A DNA stretch of 64,000 bases from Pseudomonadota bacterium. Lineage in GTDB: Bacteria > Desulfobacterota > Binatia > Binatales > Binataceae. Of this stretch, positions 14,361 through 24,283 are shown piece by piece. The number at the start of each line of letters is the position of its first letter. The stretch's first letter is position 1. The translations under genes and the position numbers were made by a program. The notes beneath the pieces were generated by a model. The model was not told where the DNA came from, made no database searches, and was given only the letters and a program-made list of their open reading frames with translations. Location: NCBI GenBank assembly GCA_021324755.1, contig JAJPIL010000006.1, positions 159,247-223,246 on the forward strand, written 5' to 3'.

Positions 14361-15088
14361 TGGCGGCAGAAAAGGACACACAACGCAGCAAGCAGAGGGC
14401 CGAAGGGGGGAAAAAGAAAGCTCAAGCCCCCGTGTCTGAGGCCGAAGCCCGCGGGAAGGGCCGTAGCGCTCAGGAGCCCACTGAAGCGGCAGCGGTTGTT
14501 GACGAAAAAGTCCCAGTGCGGCTCAAGGAGCGCTATTATAAGGAGATCGTGCCGGCATTGATGCGCGAGCTTAAGCGCGACAATCCTCTAGCGGTGCCGC
14601 GGTTGGAAAAAATCGTTATCAACATGGGACTTGGCGAGGCCAAGGACAATATAAAGATACTCGACGCGGCGGTTGAAGAGCTTGCGCAGATCACCGGTCA
14701 GCGGCCTGTGGTAACGCGCGCTCGCAAGGCGATTTCTAACTTCAAGATTAGACAGGGGATGCCGATCGGGGCGATGGTGACGCTTAGAGGGGACCGAATG
14801 TACGAGTTTTTCGATCGCCTCGTAACCATTGCGTTACCACGAGTTCGCGACTTTCGCGGGGTGAGCGACAAAGGCTTTGATGGGCGGGGAGACTATTCGC
14901 TGGGGATTCGAGAGCATACGATCTTCCCCGAACTTGACCTCGACAAGGTTGAAAAGGTCAAAGGAATGACCATCACCTTCGTCACCACCGCGCGAACCGA
15001 TTATGAAGGTTACCTTCTATTGAAACTGATGGGGATGCCGTTTCGAGGTGGGTCGCGAGACCGGCAGGAAGCTGCCGCTCAGGGATGA
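14360..15088 (+). CDS. rplE: 50S ribosomal protein L5 (uL5) with long N-terminal extension
   Basis: L5 binds 5S rRNA and contacts P-site tRNA. The core runs from about residue 51 ([18 protein letters not shown]) to the end, including [20 protein letters not shown] and the C-terminal [15 protein letters not shown]. It carries about 50 extra N-terminal residues rich in Ala, Glu, Lys and Arg, giving 242 residues against the usual ~180. The ATG at 14360 shares its A with the rplX stop, which supports this start. The extension is probably disordered; its role is unknown. Confidence 0.95.
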   Translation: MAAEKDTQRSKQRAEGGKKKAQAPVSEAEARGKGRSAQEPTEAAAVVDEKVPVRLKERYYKEIVPALMRELKRDNPLAVPRLEKIVINMGLGEAKDNIKILDAAVEELAQITGQRPVVTRARKAISNFKIRQGMPIGAMVTLRGDRMYEFFDRLVTIALPRVRDFRGVSDKGFDGRGDYSLGIREHTIFPELDLDKVEKVKGMTITFVTTARTDYEGYLLLKLMGMPFRGGSRDRQEAAAQG

Positions 15089-15121
15089 TTTGGCGCGAAC
15101 CTGAAAAGAGGCTTGGAAGCG

Positions 15122-15307
15122 ATGGCTAGGAAGTGTTTGATAGTCAAAGCACAGCGCAAACCGAAATTTGAAGTTCGGCGCCGGAATCGATGTCCGCTAT
15201 GCGGCAGGGCGCGCGGTTTTTACCGCCGTTTTCGGTTGTGCCGAATATGCCTGCGCAATCTGGCCTTACGTGGGGCGTTGCCCGGCGTGATTAAGGCGAG
15301 CTGGTGA
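15122..15307 (+). CDS. rpsN: 30S ribosomal protein S14, zinc-binding type (uS14)
   Basis: Head protein of the short, zinc-containing (type Z) class. It has 61 residues with two CxxC pairs, CPLCG and CRICL. The ATG at 15122 begins [13 protein letters not shown]; the in-frame TTG at 15113 adds only three residues and is less likely. The zinc type implies that zinc-independent S14 paralogs, if any, are encoded elsewhere. Confidence 0.96.
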   Translation: MARKCLIVKAQRKPKFEVRRRNRCPLCGRARGFYRRFRLCRICLRNLALRGALPGVIKASW

Positions 15308-15321
15308 GAGGATTAGACGGG

Positions 15322-15717
15322 ATGCGCACCGACCCGATCGCCGATTTCATCACGAAGATTCGCAACGCTGTGCGGGCGCGCCACCACCGGGTGGAGGACA
15401 CGTATTCGCGGATGCGCGAAGCTATAGCGCGTATTATGATGGATGAGGGGTTCCTTGAGTGGGTCGAAGTTCAAGGACAGGGAGCCCGAAAAAAGATTGT
15501 CGCGGGAATAAGATACACGCCGACCCATGAGCCGGTGCTTCGCGGCATCAAGCGAATCAGCAAGCCGAGCGTGCGCGTGTACGTGGGTGCGAAGGAAATC
15601 CCCAAAGTACAGAGCGGTCTCGGTATCAGCATCCTCAGCACGCCGCTTGGCGTAATAACTGACCGCGAGGCGCGCAAGCGAAACGTGGGTGGCGAGCTTT
15701 TGGTGTCTGTTTGGTAA
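15322..15717 (+). CDS. rpsH: 30S ribosomal protein S8 (uS8)
   Basis: Central-domain 16S rRNA binder; in E. coli it represses the spc operon. The ATG at 15322 gives 131 residues starting MRTDPIADFITKIRNAVRAR, the family start. A GTG at 15304 would add six residues. The conserved C-terminal loop GLGISILSTPLGVITDREAR is present. Confidence 0.97.
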   Translation: MRTDPIADFITKIRNAVRARHHRVEDTYSRMREAIARIMMDEGFLEWVEVQGQGARKKIVAGIRYTPTHEPVLRGIKRISKPSVRVYVGAKEIPKVQSGLGISILSTPLGVITDREARKRNVGGELLVSVW

Positions 15718-15735
15718 ACGGCAGGTTTAAGGGTT

Positions 15736-16287
15736 ATGTCACGAATCGGCCGGCTGCCGATAGCCTATGACAAGAACGTTAAGGTAACCGTCAGCGACGG
15801 CAAGATAGCGGTCGCGGGGCCGAAAGGGCAGCTCGAAATGAAGCTGCCGCAGGGGCTATCCGTCGAGCTTGCGGACTCGAAAATCGTGGTCAAGCGCGCC
15901 GACGACTCGCGCGAGCAGCGAGCCTTGCACGGACTTACGCGCAAGCTGATAGCCAACATGGTTGAAGGAGTAACCAAGGGCTTTACCCGAGTGTTGGAAA
16001 TCAACGGCGTTGGCTATCGCGCGGAGGTCAAAGGCAGCAACATCATCTTCAATCTGGGCTATTCGCACCCAATCATTTACCAATTACCGCCAACAGTGAG
16101 CGCCAAAGTTGAGCGGCAAGTTTTAATTACTTTGGAGAGCGCCGATCGCCAGTTGCTCGGGACAGTGGCTGCGCAGATTCGGAACCTGCGACCGCCGGAG
16201 CCTTACAAAGGGAAAGGGATAAAATACGCGGAAGAGGTGATCCGGAGAAAGGCGGGCAAGGCAGCTGGCGGAGCGAGCGCGGGCTAG
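15736..16287 (+). CDS. rplF: 50S ribosomal protein L6 (uL6)
   Basis: Protein near the factor-binding site, with two tandem alpha/beta repeats. It has 183 residues. It starts MSRIGRLPI; the repeat-2 region includes YSHPIIYQLPP and the C-terminal signature PPEPYKGKGIKYAEEVIRRK. Standard length and position in the spc order. Confidence 0.98.
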   Translation: MSRIGRLPIAYDKNVKVTVSDGKIAVAGPKGQLEMKLPQGLSVELADSKIVVKRADDSREQRALHGLTRKLIANMVEGVTKGFTRVLEINGVGYRAEVKGSNIIFNLGYSHPIIYQLPPTVSAKVERQVLITLESADRQLLGTVAAQIRNLRPPEPYKGKGIKYAEEVIRRKAGKAAGGASAG

Positions 16288-16319
16288 TTAAAAAGACGCT
16301 GTCGCTACAAGGTTAGATC

Positions 16320-16682
16320 ATGGTTTCGGAGCGATTTGCAAAGCGCGCGGCACGGAGAGCTCGAGTACGACGCAAGGTGCGCGGTACGGACAGTCGCCCT
16401 CGGCTGTCGGTCTACCGGTCGCTAAAACATATTTACGCGCAGGTGATATCGGATGAGTCTGGACGTACGCTTGCCGCCGTGTCGACGCTGAGCCCTGAAC
16501 TTAGGAATACGCTAAAGAGCACGCGTGATATGGAGGCGGCAAAGGCGGTTGGGAGAACGATAGCGCTGCGATGTCAGGAAAAAGGAATCACGTCAGTTGT
16601 GTTCGATCGCAACGGCTTTCTCTACCACGGGCGAGTCAAAGCGCTGGCGGACGCCGCGCGAGAAGCGGGGCTTAAATTTTAG
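16320..16682 (+). CDS. rplR: 50S ribosomal protein L18 (uL18)
   Basis: 5S rRNA-binding protein. It has 120 residues. A basic N terminus ([19 protein letters not shown]) is followed by [20 protein letters not shown] and the C-terminal [20 protein letters not shown]. The ATG at 16320 lies 32 bases after rplF. Confidence 0.98.
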   Translation: MVSERFAKRAARRARVRRKVRGTDSRPRLSVYRSLKHIYAQVISDESGRTLAAVSTLSPELRNTLKSTRDMEAAKAVGRTIALRCQEKGITSVVFDRNGFLYHGRVKALADAAREAGLKF

Positions 16683-16709
16683 GTTTGCGCAAGCGAGGTC
16701 TTTAGTTCA

Positions 16710-17210
16710 GTGGCGGAACGCATCGATCCTCAAGGGCTGGAGCTCAAAGAAAAAGTAGTCTACATCAACCGCGTAGCCAAGGTGGTCAAAGGGGGGCGAC
16801 GCTTTAGCTTCAGCGCCCTGGTCGTAGTCGGCGATCAAAAGGGTTTGGTCGGCTACGGGTTGGGCAAGGCCAATGAGGTGCCCGAAGCTATTCGCAAGGG
16901 CGCAGAGCGCGGTAAAAAGAACCTGATGCGGGTGCCGCTTCGCGGCGGAACGATTCCGCACGAGGTCGTCGGGCATTTCGGTGCCGGAAAGGTTATACTT
17001 AAGCCGGCTGCGCCCGGAACCGGAGTTATAGCTGCAGGGGGCGTGCGCGCAGTCGTCGAGCTCGCTGGGGTGACGGATATCCTAACAAAAAGGCTGGGTT
17101 CATCTAATCCTCACAACTTGGTAAAGGCTACCTTCGAGGCCTTGGCGAGTCTGAGAAGCCCCGAAGAAGTGGCCCAGGCTCGCGGCCGACAACTCGCACC
17201 TGCTGCTTGA
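16710..17210 (+). CDS. rpsE: 30S ribosomal protein S5 (uS5)
   Basis: Decoding-fidelity protein with an N-terminal double-stranded-RNA-binding-like fold. The GTG start gives 166 residues. Diagnostic parts are [37 protein letters not shown] and [24 protein letters not shown] residues ending in [10 protein letters not shown]. It is followed by rpmD after 4 bases. Confidence 0.97.
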   Translation: MAERIDPQGLELKEKVVYINRVAKVVKGGRRFSFSALVVVGDQKGLVGYGLGKANEVPEAIRKGAERGKKNLMRVPLRGGTIPHEVVGHFGAGKVILKPAAPGTGVIAAGGVRAVVELAGVTDILTKRLGSSNPHNLVKATFEALASLRSPEEVAQARGRQLAPAA

Positions 17211-17214
17211 TGGT

Positions 17215-17409
17215 ATGGAAGAGAAAATTACGGTTAGGCTGGTAAGAAGTCCGATCGGAACCAACCGCCGGGTGCGCGAAACCTTGAGAGGTTTGGGCTT
17301 GACGAGAGTAGGACGCCAGCGCGAACTCAAGCGTACGCCTAGCGTCGAGGGGATGCTGCGGCGCGTAGCCCATCTGGTCGAGCTGCGGTCGGACGAGGGA
17401 CAGAGATGA
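17215..17409 (+). CDS. rpmD: 50S ribosomal protein L30 (uL30)
   Basis: Small L30 protein of 64 residues, starting MEEKITVRLVRSPIGTNRRV, followed by RETLRGLGLTRVGRQRELKR. Short L30 is absent from some lineages, so its presence is mildly informative. It lies between rpsE and rplO with gaps of 4 and 1 bases. Confidence 0.95.
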   Translation: MEEKITVRLVRSPIGTNRRVRETLRGLGLTRVGRQRELKRTPSVEGMLRRVAHLVELRSDEGQR

Positions 17410-17410
17410 G

Positions 17411-17878
17411 ATGGATTTAGCTACGCTTAAACCGGCGCCGGGAGCACGGCGCAGGAAAAAACGCGTCGGACGTGGGATCGCCTCCGGACACGGCAAGACG
17501 TCCGGCCGTGGCCACAAGGGTAAGGGTTCGCGCACGGGAGGCAATACGCCGCCGGGGTACGAGGGCGGCCAGATGCCGCTTCAGCGGCGCGTTCCCAAGC
17601 GAGGCTTTCGCCGCTTGCCGCGAAACGCTCGGCGGCGGGCCGAGATGGCGATCGTTAATTTGGACAAGCTAAATCGCTTCGCGAGCAGTAACGAACGAGA
17701 AATAACTCCCGACGTTTTGGCCCGTGCGGGACTTGTCCCTGCGGGCTCGAAGGTCAAAATACTCGGCAATGGCGAGCTGAACGTCCCGCTTAGGATCAGC
17801 GCTCACGCATTTTCGGAAAGCGCCCGCCAAAAGGTCTTGGCAGCCGGCGGCAGCGTAACGGTCCTCGCTCAAGGTTGA
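17411..17878 (+). CDS. rplO: 50S ribosomal protein L15 (uL15)
   Basis: Late assembly protein spanning the large subunit interior. It has 155 residues. The glycine- and arginine-rich N-terminal arm (RRKKRVGRGIASGHGKTSGR) and GYEGGQMPLQRRVPKRGF are diagnostic. It ends 12 bases before secY. Confidence 0.97.
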   Translation: MDLATLKPAPGARRRKKRVGRGIASGHGKTSGRGHKGKGSRTGGNTPPGYEGGQMPLQRRVPKRGFRRLPRNARRRAEMAIVNLDKLNRFASSNEREITPDVLARAGLVPAGSKVKILGNGELNVPLRISAHAFSESARQKVLAAGGSVTVLAQG

Positions 17879-17890
17879 GGCTTCTTTTTT

Positions 17891-19195
17891 ATGTTGCAGG
17901 GGTTTTCAAACGCCTCGCACATTCCTGAACTTCGCCGCCGCTTGCTGTTTACTGCCGGGATGCTCGCTGTTTATCGAATCGGGGTGGCAATACCCACGCC
18001 CGGGATCGACGGCCAAGCGCTGGCGTCGTTTTTCGATGCGGCCCAAAGCACGCTCTTCGGTTGGATAAATTTGTTTTCCGGGGGCGCTTTGGAGCGCTTC
18101 TCGGTGTTTGCCCTGGGCATCATGCCCTACATTTCAGTGGCGATCATTCTCGACTTGCTCAAAGTTGCCTCGCCTTATCTGGATGAGCTCTACAAGGAGG
18201 GCGAGGCGGGCCGGCGCAAGATCACCCGCTATACGCGATATGGCACGGTGGTGCTCTCGATGATCCAGGGGTTTATGATCGCCGTGTCGCTGGAAAAGAT
18301 TCAGGCGCCCGGGGGCGGACCGGTCGTCTATAACCCGGGATGGGGCTTTCGCCTTGTGACGGTTGTGACCTTGACTGCCGGCACGATGTTCATAATGTGG
18401 CTTGGCGAACAGATAACCGAGCGTGGTATCGGGAACGGCATTTCGTTGATCATCATGGCTGGGATCGTAGCGCGGATTCCTAGCGCCGTAAGCACAACGG
18501 TTCAGTTCGTGCGCGAGGGCGAGATGAACCTATTCGTACTGCTTTTTATTTTCGCGCTGGCCCTCGCGGTGACGGCCGGGATCGTTTATGTGGAAACTGC
18601 GCAGCGCCGAATCCCAGTACAGTACGCTAAGCGCGTCATCGGCCGGCGCATCTACGGTGGCCAAAGCACCCATCTGCCGCTCAAAATCAATACCTCTGGG
18701 GTGATTCCGCCGATTTTCGCATCCTCGGTGCTGGTGTTTCCTGCTACAGCGGCAACCTTTGTTCCGGCGTTGAAAAGGTATGCGTCATTGCTCACGCCGG
18801 GGAGCTTGGTTTATAATCTAATTTACGTAGCCCTGATAATCTTTTTTACCTACTTTTACACTGCGGTTACTTTTAATCCGGTTGACGTAGCTGACAATCT
18901 CAAGAAATACGGCGGTTTTATTCCTGGAATCAGACCGGGACGTCATACCGCCGAATACATCGACCGTGTTCTTTCGCGTATCACGCTCGGCGGTGCCATC
19001 TACGTAAGCGTGGTATGCGTTTTGCCGACCATCCTTATTCAGCGGTTCAACGTTCCGTTCTACTTCGGAGGTACAGCATTGCTGATCGTGGTCGGCGTGG
19101 CGTTGGATACGATGGCCCAAATCGAGACGCATCTTTTGACGCGCAATTACGAGGGCTTTATGCGCCGAGGGCGCATCAAATCAAGGAGAATGTGA
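17891..19195 (+). CDS. secY: Preprotein translocase subunit SecY
   Basis: Pore subunit of the Sec translocon in the inner membrane. It has 434 residues with ten predicted membrane segments. Recognisable parts are the N-terminal [20 protein letters not shown], the plug/TM2 region [20 protein letters not shown] and the conserved loop [20 protein letters not shown]. The cytoplasmic C terminus is [11 protein letters not shown]. SecE and SecG are not in this window. Its stop overlaps the alternative GTG start of adk. Confidence 0.97.
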   Translation: MLQGFSNASHIPELRRRLLFTAGMLAVYRIGVAIPTPGIDGQALASFFDAAQSTLFGWINLFSGGALERFSVFALGIMPYISVAIILDLLKVASPYLDELYKEGEAGRRKITRYTRYGTVVLSMIQGFMIAVSLEKIQAPGGGPVVYNPGWGFRLVTVVTLTAGTMFIMWLGEQITERGIGNGISLIIMAGIVARIPSAVSTTVQFVREGEMNLFVLLFIFALALAVTAGIVYVETAQRRIPVQYAKRVIGRRIYGGQSTHLPLKINTSGVIPPIFASSVLVFPATAATFVPALKRYASLLTPGSLVYNLIYVALIIFFTYFYTAVTFNPVDVADNLKKYGGFIPGIRPGRHTAEYIDRVLSRITLGGAIYVSVVCVLPTILIQRFNVPFYFGGTALLIVVGVALDTMAQIETHLLTRNYEGFMRRGRIKSRRM

Positions 19196-19197
19196 GT

Positions 19198-19866
19198 TTG
19201 CGTATTGTGATGCTTGGCCCGCCAGGAGCTGGCAAGGGTACTCAAGCTCGCTTGTTGGCTCAGCGTTTAGGAATTCCGCAGATTTCGACTGGCGACATTC
19301 TGCGGGAAGCCGTGCGAAAAGGAACGCCGGCAGGGCTCGAGGCCAGAGGCTATATGCAACGGGGGCTTCTGGTGCCGGATGAACTTGTCGTTCGCATCGT
19401 GAACGAGAGGATGGCCGAGCCGGATGCGGCGAAAGGGTTTATTCTCGACGGATTTCCGCGCACGTATGCTCAGGCCCGAGCGCTCGAAGAAAGCCTTGCG
19501 GCTAAAGGGCAAAGGCTTTCGATGGTGATAGCGCTCGATGTTGACGAGGAGACGGTCGTTAAGCGAATCTCCGGGCGACTTGTGTGCAGACAGTGTGGCG
19601 CGATGTTTCATGCGCTTTACGATCCGCCGCGCAACGACAATCTCTGCGACAAGTGCAACGGAAGCCTCTATCAGCGCGACGACGATAAGGAGGAAACCGT
19701 CAGAAGACGACTTCAGCAGTATCGCGAGGAAACTCGACCGCTGATGGATTTCTACGCCAATAAGGCGCTTCTTGTTCGCATAGACGGTACGGGCGCGGTC
19801 GAGGAGGTCAAGGAAAGGATTCTCAAGGCGCTCGAAACGCTTGATGGCCAGAATGATCCTGCTTAA
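19198..19866 (+). CDS. adk: Adenylate kinase with zinc-type LID
   Basis: Catalyses ATP + AMP = 2 ADP. The TTG at 19198 gives 222 residues beginning MRIVMLGPPGAGKGTQ and lies 9 bases after AAGGAG. A GTG at 19192 is too close to that site. The P-loop GPPGAGKGT is at residues 7-15, the AMP-binding DGFPRTYAQA is intact, and the LID carries four cysteines (CRQC and CDKC) as in zinc-containing long-form kinases. It overlaps map by 14 bases. Confidence 0.96.
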   Translation: MRIVMLGPPGAGKGTQARLLAQRLGIPQISTGDILREAVRKGTPAGLEARGYMQRGLLVPDELVVRIVNERMAEPDAAKGFILDGFPRTYAQARALEESLAAKGQRLSMVIALDVDEETVVKRISGRLVCRQCGAMFHALYDPPRNDNLCDKCNGSLYQRDDDKEETVRRRLQQYREETRPLMDFYANKALLVRIDGTGAVEEVKERILKALETLDGQNDPA

Positions 19867-20617
19867 GGGACCTGAAGAGATAGCGCTCATTCGTCGGGCG
19901 GCCCAGATTGTGGCAGAAGTGCTGCAAGAGGTCGCAAAAGCGGTCCACCCCGACGTTACGACTGAGGAGCTCGACCGGTTGGCTGAAGAGCTTACCCTAA
20001 AACGGGGAGCAAAACCGGCCTTTAAAGGGTACAAGCCTGGGCGTCATACGCCGTATCCGAAAAGTCTATGCGTTTCGGTCAACGATGAGATTGTCCATGG
20101 CATTCCGTCCAAACGTAAGCTCAAGTCGGGCGATATCGTGGGGCTCGACTTTGGCGTGGTTTACAAGGGCTACTACGCCGACGCGGCTATGACGGTTCCG
20201 GTGGGAACTGTCTCGCCGACCGCCGCGCGGCTGATCGAGGTGACGCGGCAGGCTCTCTACGCTGGAATCGAGCAGGCACGTGTGGGTAATCGCATAAGCG
20301 ACATCTCAAAAGCGGTGCAGCACGTGGTGGAGAGCGCCGGTTTTTCGGTGGTGCAGGAGTTCGCCGGTCACGGTATTGGAAGGAGTCTGCACGAGGAACC
20401 CCAAGTGCCAAATTACTACCGGCCGGGGATGGCGAACCCGAGGCTTCAGCATGGGATGGTGCTGGCGATCGAGCCGATGGTTAACGAGGGCGGAGCAGCG
20501 CTCAGGATTTTGCGCGACGGATGGACGGCTGTCACCGCTGACGGCAAGCTTTCGGCCCATTTTGAACATTCCGTCGCAGTTACTGAAGACGGTCCCGTAA
20601 TTTTAAGTCAACTCTAG
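19853..20617 (+). CDS. map: Methionine aminopeptidase, type I
   Basis: Removes the initiator methionine from nascent proteins. The ATG at 19853 gives 254 residues beginning MILLKGPEEIALIRRAAQIV; an ATG at 19844 is an equal alternative. Metal and substrate residues are in order: HGIPS (substrate histidine), the two aspartates in LDFGVVYKGYYADAA, GHGIGRSLHEEP (metal histidine), AIEPM and the final glutamate near FEHSVAVTE. Its place after adk and before infA is the classic spc arrangement. Confidence 0.96.
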   Translation: MILLKGPEEIALIRRAAQIVAEVLQEVAKAVHPDVTTEELDRLAEELTLKRGAKPAFKGYKPGRHTPYPKSLCVSVNDEIVHGIPSKRKLKSGDIVGLDFGVVYKGYYADAAMTVPVGTVSPTAARLIEVTRQALYAGIEQARVGNRISDISKAVQHVVESAGFSVVQEFAGHGIGRSLHEEPQVPNYYRPGMANPRLQHGMVLAIEPMVNEGGAALRILRDGWTAVTADGKLSAHFEHSVAVTEDGPVILSQL

Positions 20618-20620
20618 AGT

Positions 20621-20839
20621 ATGCCCAAGTCAGATGCTATCGAAGTCACCGGCACGGTGGTAGAGGCGTTGCCCAACGCGATGTTCCGCGTCGAGCTCGA
20701 CAACGGTCATCGCGTGCTGGCGCATGTCTCTGGGAAGATGAGGCTTCACTACATCAAGATAATGCCCGGAGACAAGGTCTCGGTGGAGCTATCACCGTAT
20801 GATCTGAGCCGAGGTCGGATAATTTACCGAATTCGATAG
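20621..20839 (+). CDS. infA: Translation initiation factor IF-1
   Basis: OB-fold initiation factor that blocks the A site. It has 72 residues, the usual size. It starts [20 protein letters not shown] and ends [12 protein letters not shown]. It lies 3 bases after map and is followed by rpmJ. Confidence 0.98.
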   Translation: MPKSDAIEVTGTVVEALPNAMFRVELDNGHRVLAHVSGKMRLHYIKIMPGDKVSVELSPYDLSRGRIIYRIR

Positions 20840-20897
20840 CTGCGCTTGGCAATGACCAATCCGAGCAGCTCGGAGGACGGCAGGGCGTGTTGTTTCT

Positions 20898-21011
20898 ATG
20901 AAGGTGCGAGCATCAGTTAAACGAATCTGCAAGGATTGCAAAATCGTGCGCCGCCGCGGCGTGGTGCGGGTAATCTGTGTCAACCCTCGACACAAGCAGA
21001 GGCAAGGCTGA
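20898..21011 (+). CDS. rpmJ: 50S ribosomal protein L36 (bL36), zinc type
   Basis: A 37-residue reading frame beginning [19 protein letters not shown] and ending RHKQRQG, with stop TGA at 21009-21011. The four zinc ligands C11, C14, C27 and H32 are present, so this is the zinc-binding (C+) form. Length and position between infA and rpsM are canonical. Confidence 0.96.
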   Translation: MKVRASVKRICKDCKIVRRRGVVRVICVNPRHKQRQG

Positions 21012-21029
21012 AGGCAAAAGGGCAAGCTT

Positions 21030-21410
21030 ATGGCGCGAATAGCTGGAGTAGAGCTTCCCAAGAATAAGCGGATGGAAGTTGCGTTAACGTACATCTACGG
21101 CATCGGTCGGTCGAGCGCGCGGAAAATTTTGGAAGAGGCGGGCGTGTCGTTCGACAAAAAGAGCGACGACCTGAGTGCCGATGAGCTCGTGCGGATTCGG
21201 CAAATTATCGACCAGAAATATAAGGTCGAGGGCGACCTTCGGCGCGAGGTTCAGCAGTCGATTAAACGGCTGATGGATATCGGGTGCTATCGAGGGATCC
21301 GCCACCGTCGCGGCCTCCCCGTACGTGGCCAGCGAACTCATACGAATGCGCGCACTCGCAAAGGGCCACGCAAAGTGGTGGCAGGAAAGAAGGCTGCTCC
21401 ACGCAAATAA
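21030..21410 (+). CDS. rpsM: 30S ribosomal protein S13 (uS13)
   Basis: Head protein bridging to the 50S subunit. It has 126 residues. It starts [20 protein letters not shown] and contains the helix-two-turn-helix segment [14 protein letters not shown]. The C-terminal [20 protein letters not shown] tail is intact. It is first gene of the alpha operon. Confidence 0.98.
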   Translation: MARIAGVELPKNKRMEVALTYIYGIGRSSARKILEEAGVSFDKKSDDLSADELVRIRQIIDQKYKVEGDLRREVQQSIKRLMDIGCYRGIRHRRGLPVRGQRTHTNARTRKGPRKVVAGKKAAPRK

Positions 21411-21469
21411 GATTACGTGAGCACAAGCTAAGGCCTTTTAGAAGTATCAGATTTTAGGAGAATCGGCCG

Positions 21470-21913
21470 ATGGCTGAACAGCAAGCGAAATCCGCGCCAG
21501 CGCCTCGAGCCAAAGCTGGTGCGGAGCGACCCAGTAGCGCAGCCCGTCGCAAACGGGCGCGCGTCAACGTGCCTGAAGGGATCGCATGTATTCACGCGAG
21601 CTTTAACAACACGATCGTCACAATCACCGACCCCAACGGTGCGGTTCTGACCTGGGCCAGCGCCGGAACGGTGGGATTTAAAGGTTCGCGCAAAGGAACA
21701 CCGTTTGCCGCACAGATGGCGGCCGAAACAGCGGCGCGCAAGGCTCAGGAGTTTGGGATGCGAAGCGTAGTGGTACATGTCAAGGGGCCGGGAGCGGGCC
21801 GCGAATCGGCGATTCGCGCCCTTCAGGCGGCCGGTTTGAACGTGACAGCGATCAAGGATGTCACGCCAATTCCCCATAACGGATGTCGACCGCCCAAGCG
21901 GCGGCGAGTCTAA
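21470..21913 (+). CDS. rpsK: 30S ribosomal protein S11 (uS11)
   Basis: Platform protein contacting mRNA near the E site. The ATG at 21470 has a TAGGAGAA site. The core starts near residue 31 ([20 protein letters not shown]) and ends with the typical [16 protein letters not shown]. An Ala/Pro/Lys-rich N-terminal arm of about 30 residues is longer than usual (147 residues against ~130). Confidence 0.97.
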   Translation: MAEQQAKSAPAPRAKAGAERPSSAARRKRARVNVPEGIACIHASFNNTIVTITDPNGAVLTWASAGTVGFKGSRKGTPFAAQMAAETAARKAQEFGMRSVVVHVKGPGAGRESAIRALQAAGLNVTAIKDVTPIPHNGCRPPKRRRV

Positions 21914-21944
21914 CAGATCGCGCTAGGTTTGAGGACCGTTTAAC

Positions 21945-22571
21945 GTGGCCAGATACACAGGATCAGTTTGCCGGCTTTGTCGGCGCGAAGGGCTTAAGCT
22001 TTTTCTCAAAGGCGAGCGTTGCTACACGGATAAGTGTGCGATCGAGCGCCGTAATTATCCGCCAGGCCAACACGGCCAGGGGCGCGTGCGATTTTCGGAG
22101 TTTGCGATTCGCTTGCGCGAGAAGCAAAAAGTCAAGCGGATCTACGGCGTGGCAGAAAGGCAGTTCGAACGCTACTTCGAGATGGCAGAGCGAATGCCCG
22201 GAGTGACCGGCGAGAACCTTCTGATGCTGCTCGAGCGCCGACTCGACAATGTCGTCTATCGGATGGGGTTCGCGGTGTCGCGGGCTCAAGCACGCCAACT
22301 GGTGCGCCACGGCCATATCGAAGTGGACGGCAAAGTAGTTGACCTGCCCTCCTACCTTGTGTCGGTGGGGCAAGAGGTTAGAGTTGCTGAGCGCAGCAGA
22401 AACAAGAAGGTAATCCAAGAAGCCCTAGAGCTATCGCAACGAAGAGGCACGCCGCATTGGCTTTCGGTCGATAGAGAACAGATGCGTGGCGTTTTCTCGG
22501 CTTTGCCGGCGCGCTCCGACCTTACGATGCCTATCAGCGAAAAACTTATCGTTGAGTACTACTCGAGATAG
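21945..22571 (+). CDS. rpsD: 30S ribosomal protein S4 (uS4), zinc-binding type
   Basis: Primary binder of the 5' domain of 16S rRNA; in E. coli it represses the alpha operon. It has 208 residues from a GTG start. The N-terminal zinc site has four cysteines (C9, C12, C26, C31, in CRLC and CYTDKC). The S4 RNA-binding domain is seen as [20 protein letters not shown]. The C terminus is [10 protein letters not shown]. Confidence 0.98.
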   Translation: MARYTGSVCRLCRREGLKLFLKGERCYTDKCAIERRNYPPGQHGQGRVRFSEFAIRLREKQKVKRIYGVAERQFERYFEMAERMPGVTGENLLMLLERRLDNVVYRMGFAVSRAQARQLVRHGHIEVDGKVVDLPSYLVSVGQEVRVAERSRNKKVIQEALELSQRRGTPHWLSVDREQMRGVFSALPARSDLTMPISEKLIVEYYSR

Positions 22572-22644
22572 CTAAACTCAGCCACAAGAAAAAATGAGCG
22601 CACGGACGCTGGTTCTGGCGTCTTGCGCAACAGGAAATGAGGCT

Positions 22645-23670
22645 ATGGAGAAAGATTGGCTGGAGCTGATCAAGCCAAAGACGGTCGAGATCGACCAGCG
22701 CGTATCAAACAACACGTACGGGCGATTTGTGGCCGAACCCTTTGAACGGGGCTTCGGCACAACCTTGGGCAACGCCTTGAGGCGCATCCTCCTTTCGTCG
22801 CTGCCGGGCTACGCTATCACGGCTGTACGCGTCAATGGCGCTTTGCACGAATTTTCCACGTTGCCGGGCGTCAAGGAGGACCTTACCGATATTATCCTCA
22901 ACCTCAAGGAAGTGCGCCTTCGCTTACACGGTGTGGACGAGATGAGGGCGGAGCTTAAGGTTCATGGCGAGGCGATCGTAACTGCGGCGGCTATAACCGG
23001 TGGGCCAAACCTCGAAATTCTCACTCCCGAGCAGCATATCGCCACGCTCGACAAAGACGGCGTGCTCGACATGGAGCTGGTGATCAGCAAGGGGCGGGGC
23101 TACGTTCCAGCTGAGTTCGGCCAAGACAATCAGCCCATAGGCACGATCAAGTTGGACGCCGTCTTCTCCCCAATACGGAAAGTTAACTTCACGGTTACCA
23201 ACGCGCGTGTTGGACAGCGTACCGACTATGATCGGCTGGTGATGGAGATCTGGACCGACGGGTCTATCACGCCCCAGGACGCGCTTGTGCGAGCCGCTCA
23301 GATTTTGCGCGACCAAGCCTCGATATTCATAGGAGAAGAGGAAGTTACCACTGGCGTCGCGCCAAAAGCCGCCGAAGAGAAAGCTGCGCTGCTCGACGAA
23401 AACTTGCTTCGTCCCGTAGACCAGCTTCCAATTTCTGTGCGCGCGTTCAACGGTCTTCAAAACGCCGATATCAAGTACGTCTGCGAGCTAGTGCAAAAGA
23501 CCGAGCAAGATATGCTCAAGATAAAAAATTTCGGGCGCAAGTCGCTCGCCGAGATTAAAGAAGTGCTGGCCAGTATGGGGCTCTCGCTTGGAATGCGGCT
23601 AGAGAATCCCCCCACGCGCGCCGAACTTGACCGGATGCGGGCGGAGCTCGAGCAACGCCACAACGCCTAA
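22645..23670 (+). CDS. rpoA: DNA-directed RNA polymerase subunit alpha
   Basis: Assembly platform of RNA polymerase. The ATG at 22645 gives 341 residues beginning [16 protein letters not shown] and is preceded by AGGAAATGAGG. An upstream ATG at 22594 would add 17 unusual residues. The N-terminal dimerisation domain includes [20 protein letters not shown]. The C-terminal domain ([20 protein letters not shown], then [17 protein letters not shown]) is the helix-hairpin fold that contacts UP elements and activators. Confidence 0.97.
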   Translation: MEKDWLELIKPKTVEIDQRVSNNTYGRFVAEPFERGFGTTLGNALRRILLSSLPGYAITAVRVNGALHEFSTLPGVKEDLTDIILNLKEVRLRLHGVDEMRAELKVHGEAIVTAAAITGGPNLEILTPEQHIATLDKDGVLDMELVISKGRGYVPAEFGQDNQPIGTIKLDAVFSPIRKVNFTVTNARVGQRTDYDRLVMEIWTDGSITPQDALVRAAQILRDQASIFIGEEEVTTGVAPKAAEEKAALLDENLLRPVDQLPISVRAFNGLQNADIKYVCELVQKTEQDMLKIKNFGRKSLAEIKEVLASMGLSLGMRLENPPTRAELDRMRAELEQRHNA

Positions 23671-23703
23671 AGTCGGTCTAATCACGATGGGGAGAATAGT
23701 ACC

Positions 23704-24132
23704 GTGCGCCACTTAAAGCAGGGACGTAAACTCAGCCGTACTAGCGCGCACCGCAAAGCGCTGCTGCGCAATCTGGCGATAAGCTTGATTCGCCACGAGC
23801 GTATCCGCACAACCGACGCCAAAGCTAAAGAGCTCCGACGTTTTGCCGACCGCTTGGTGACGCTGGGTAAGCGCGGCGACCTCAGTGCTCGACGTCGGGC
23901 TGCAGCACTGTTGGCCTCGCGGGAAGCGGTGAAAAAGCTTTTCGATGTTATCGCTCCGCGCTTTAAAGATCGCCCAGGTGGCTATACGCGCGTCGTTAAG
24001 TTCACCAGGCGGGTGGGAGACGCTGCCCCTATCTCGATCGTGGAGTTTACAGGCGCCGAGGAAACGGTCAAAACGCGCAAGAAAAAACGCAAACCGCAAG
24101 CCAAAAAAGAAGCCAGCGAAAAACAAGCCTAG
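23704..24132 (+). CDS. rplQ: 50S ribosomal protein L17 (bL17)
   Basis: Tunnel-exit protein. The GTG start gives [20 protein letters not shown], the family start. The core ends at about residue 120 ([15 protein letters not shown]), followed by a lysine-rich tail of about 20 residues ([18 protein letters not shown]). It is the last gene of the alpha operon. A compact hairpin lies 51 bases after its stop. Confidence 0.97.
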   Translation: MRHLKQGRKLSRTSAHRKALLRNLAISLIRHERIRTTDAKAKELRRFADRLVTLGKRGDLSARRRAAALLASREAVKKLFDVIAPRFKDRPGGYTRVVKFTRRVGDAAPISIVEFTGAEETVKTRKKKRKPQAKKEASEKQA

Positions 24133-24183
24133 CGCGTGATCGCATTCTTTGCCTTTGATTGACGATAGCGTGATCGAGAATTT

Positions 24184-24283
24184 CTGAGCCCAAGGGCTCA
24201 GGACCCAGCTTTCGCTGCCCCGGTGAGTTGCTGGAACAGTCGGTCACACCGCCGGGTCTGAAATCTTTCCTCAGAAGGGACCC
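24184..24283 (+). promoter_or_regulatory. Structured RNA region between rplQ and rlpA-type gene; switch-like alternative pairings
   Basis: CTGAGCC (24184-24190) pairs perfectly with GGCTCAG (24195-24201) and could end the rplQ transcript, although no T-run follows. Next, GACCC (24202-24206) pairs with GGGTC (24254-24258), enclosing AGC-TTTC-GCT (24207-24216) and CGGTG/CACCG (24221-24225, 24247-24251). The same GGGTC can instead join an 8-bp hairpin with TCAGA (24271-24275) and CCC (24281-24283). The two folds exclude each other. I could not match a known riboswitch core. The stretch 24284-24722 up to the rlpA-type start shows nothing else I can support. Confidence 0.4.
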
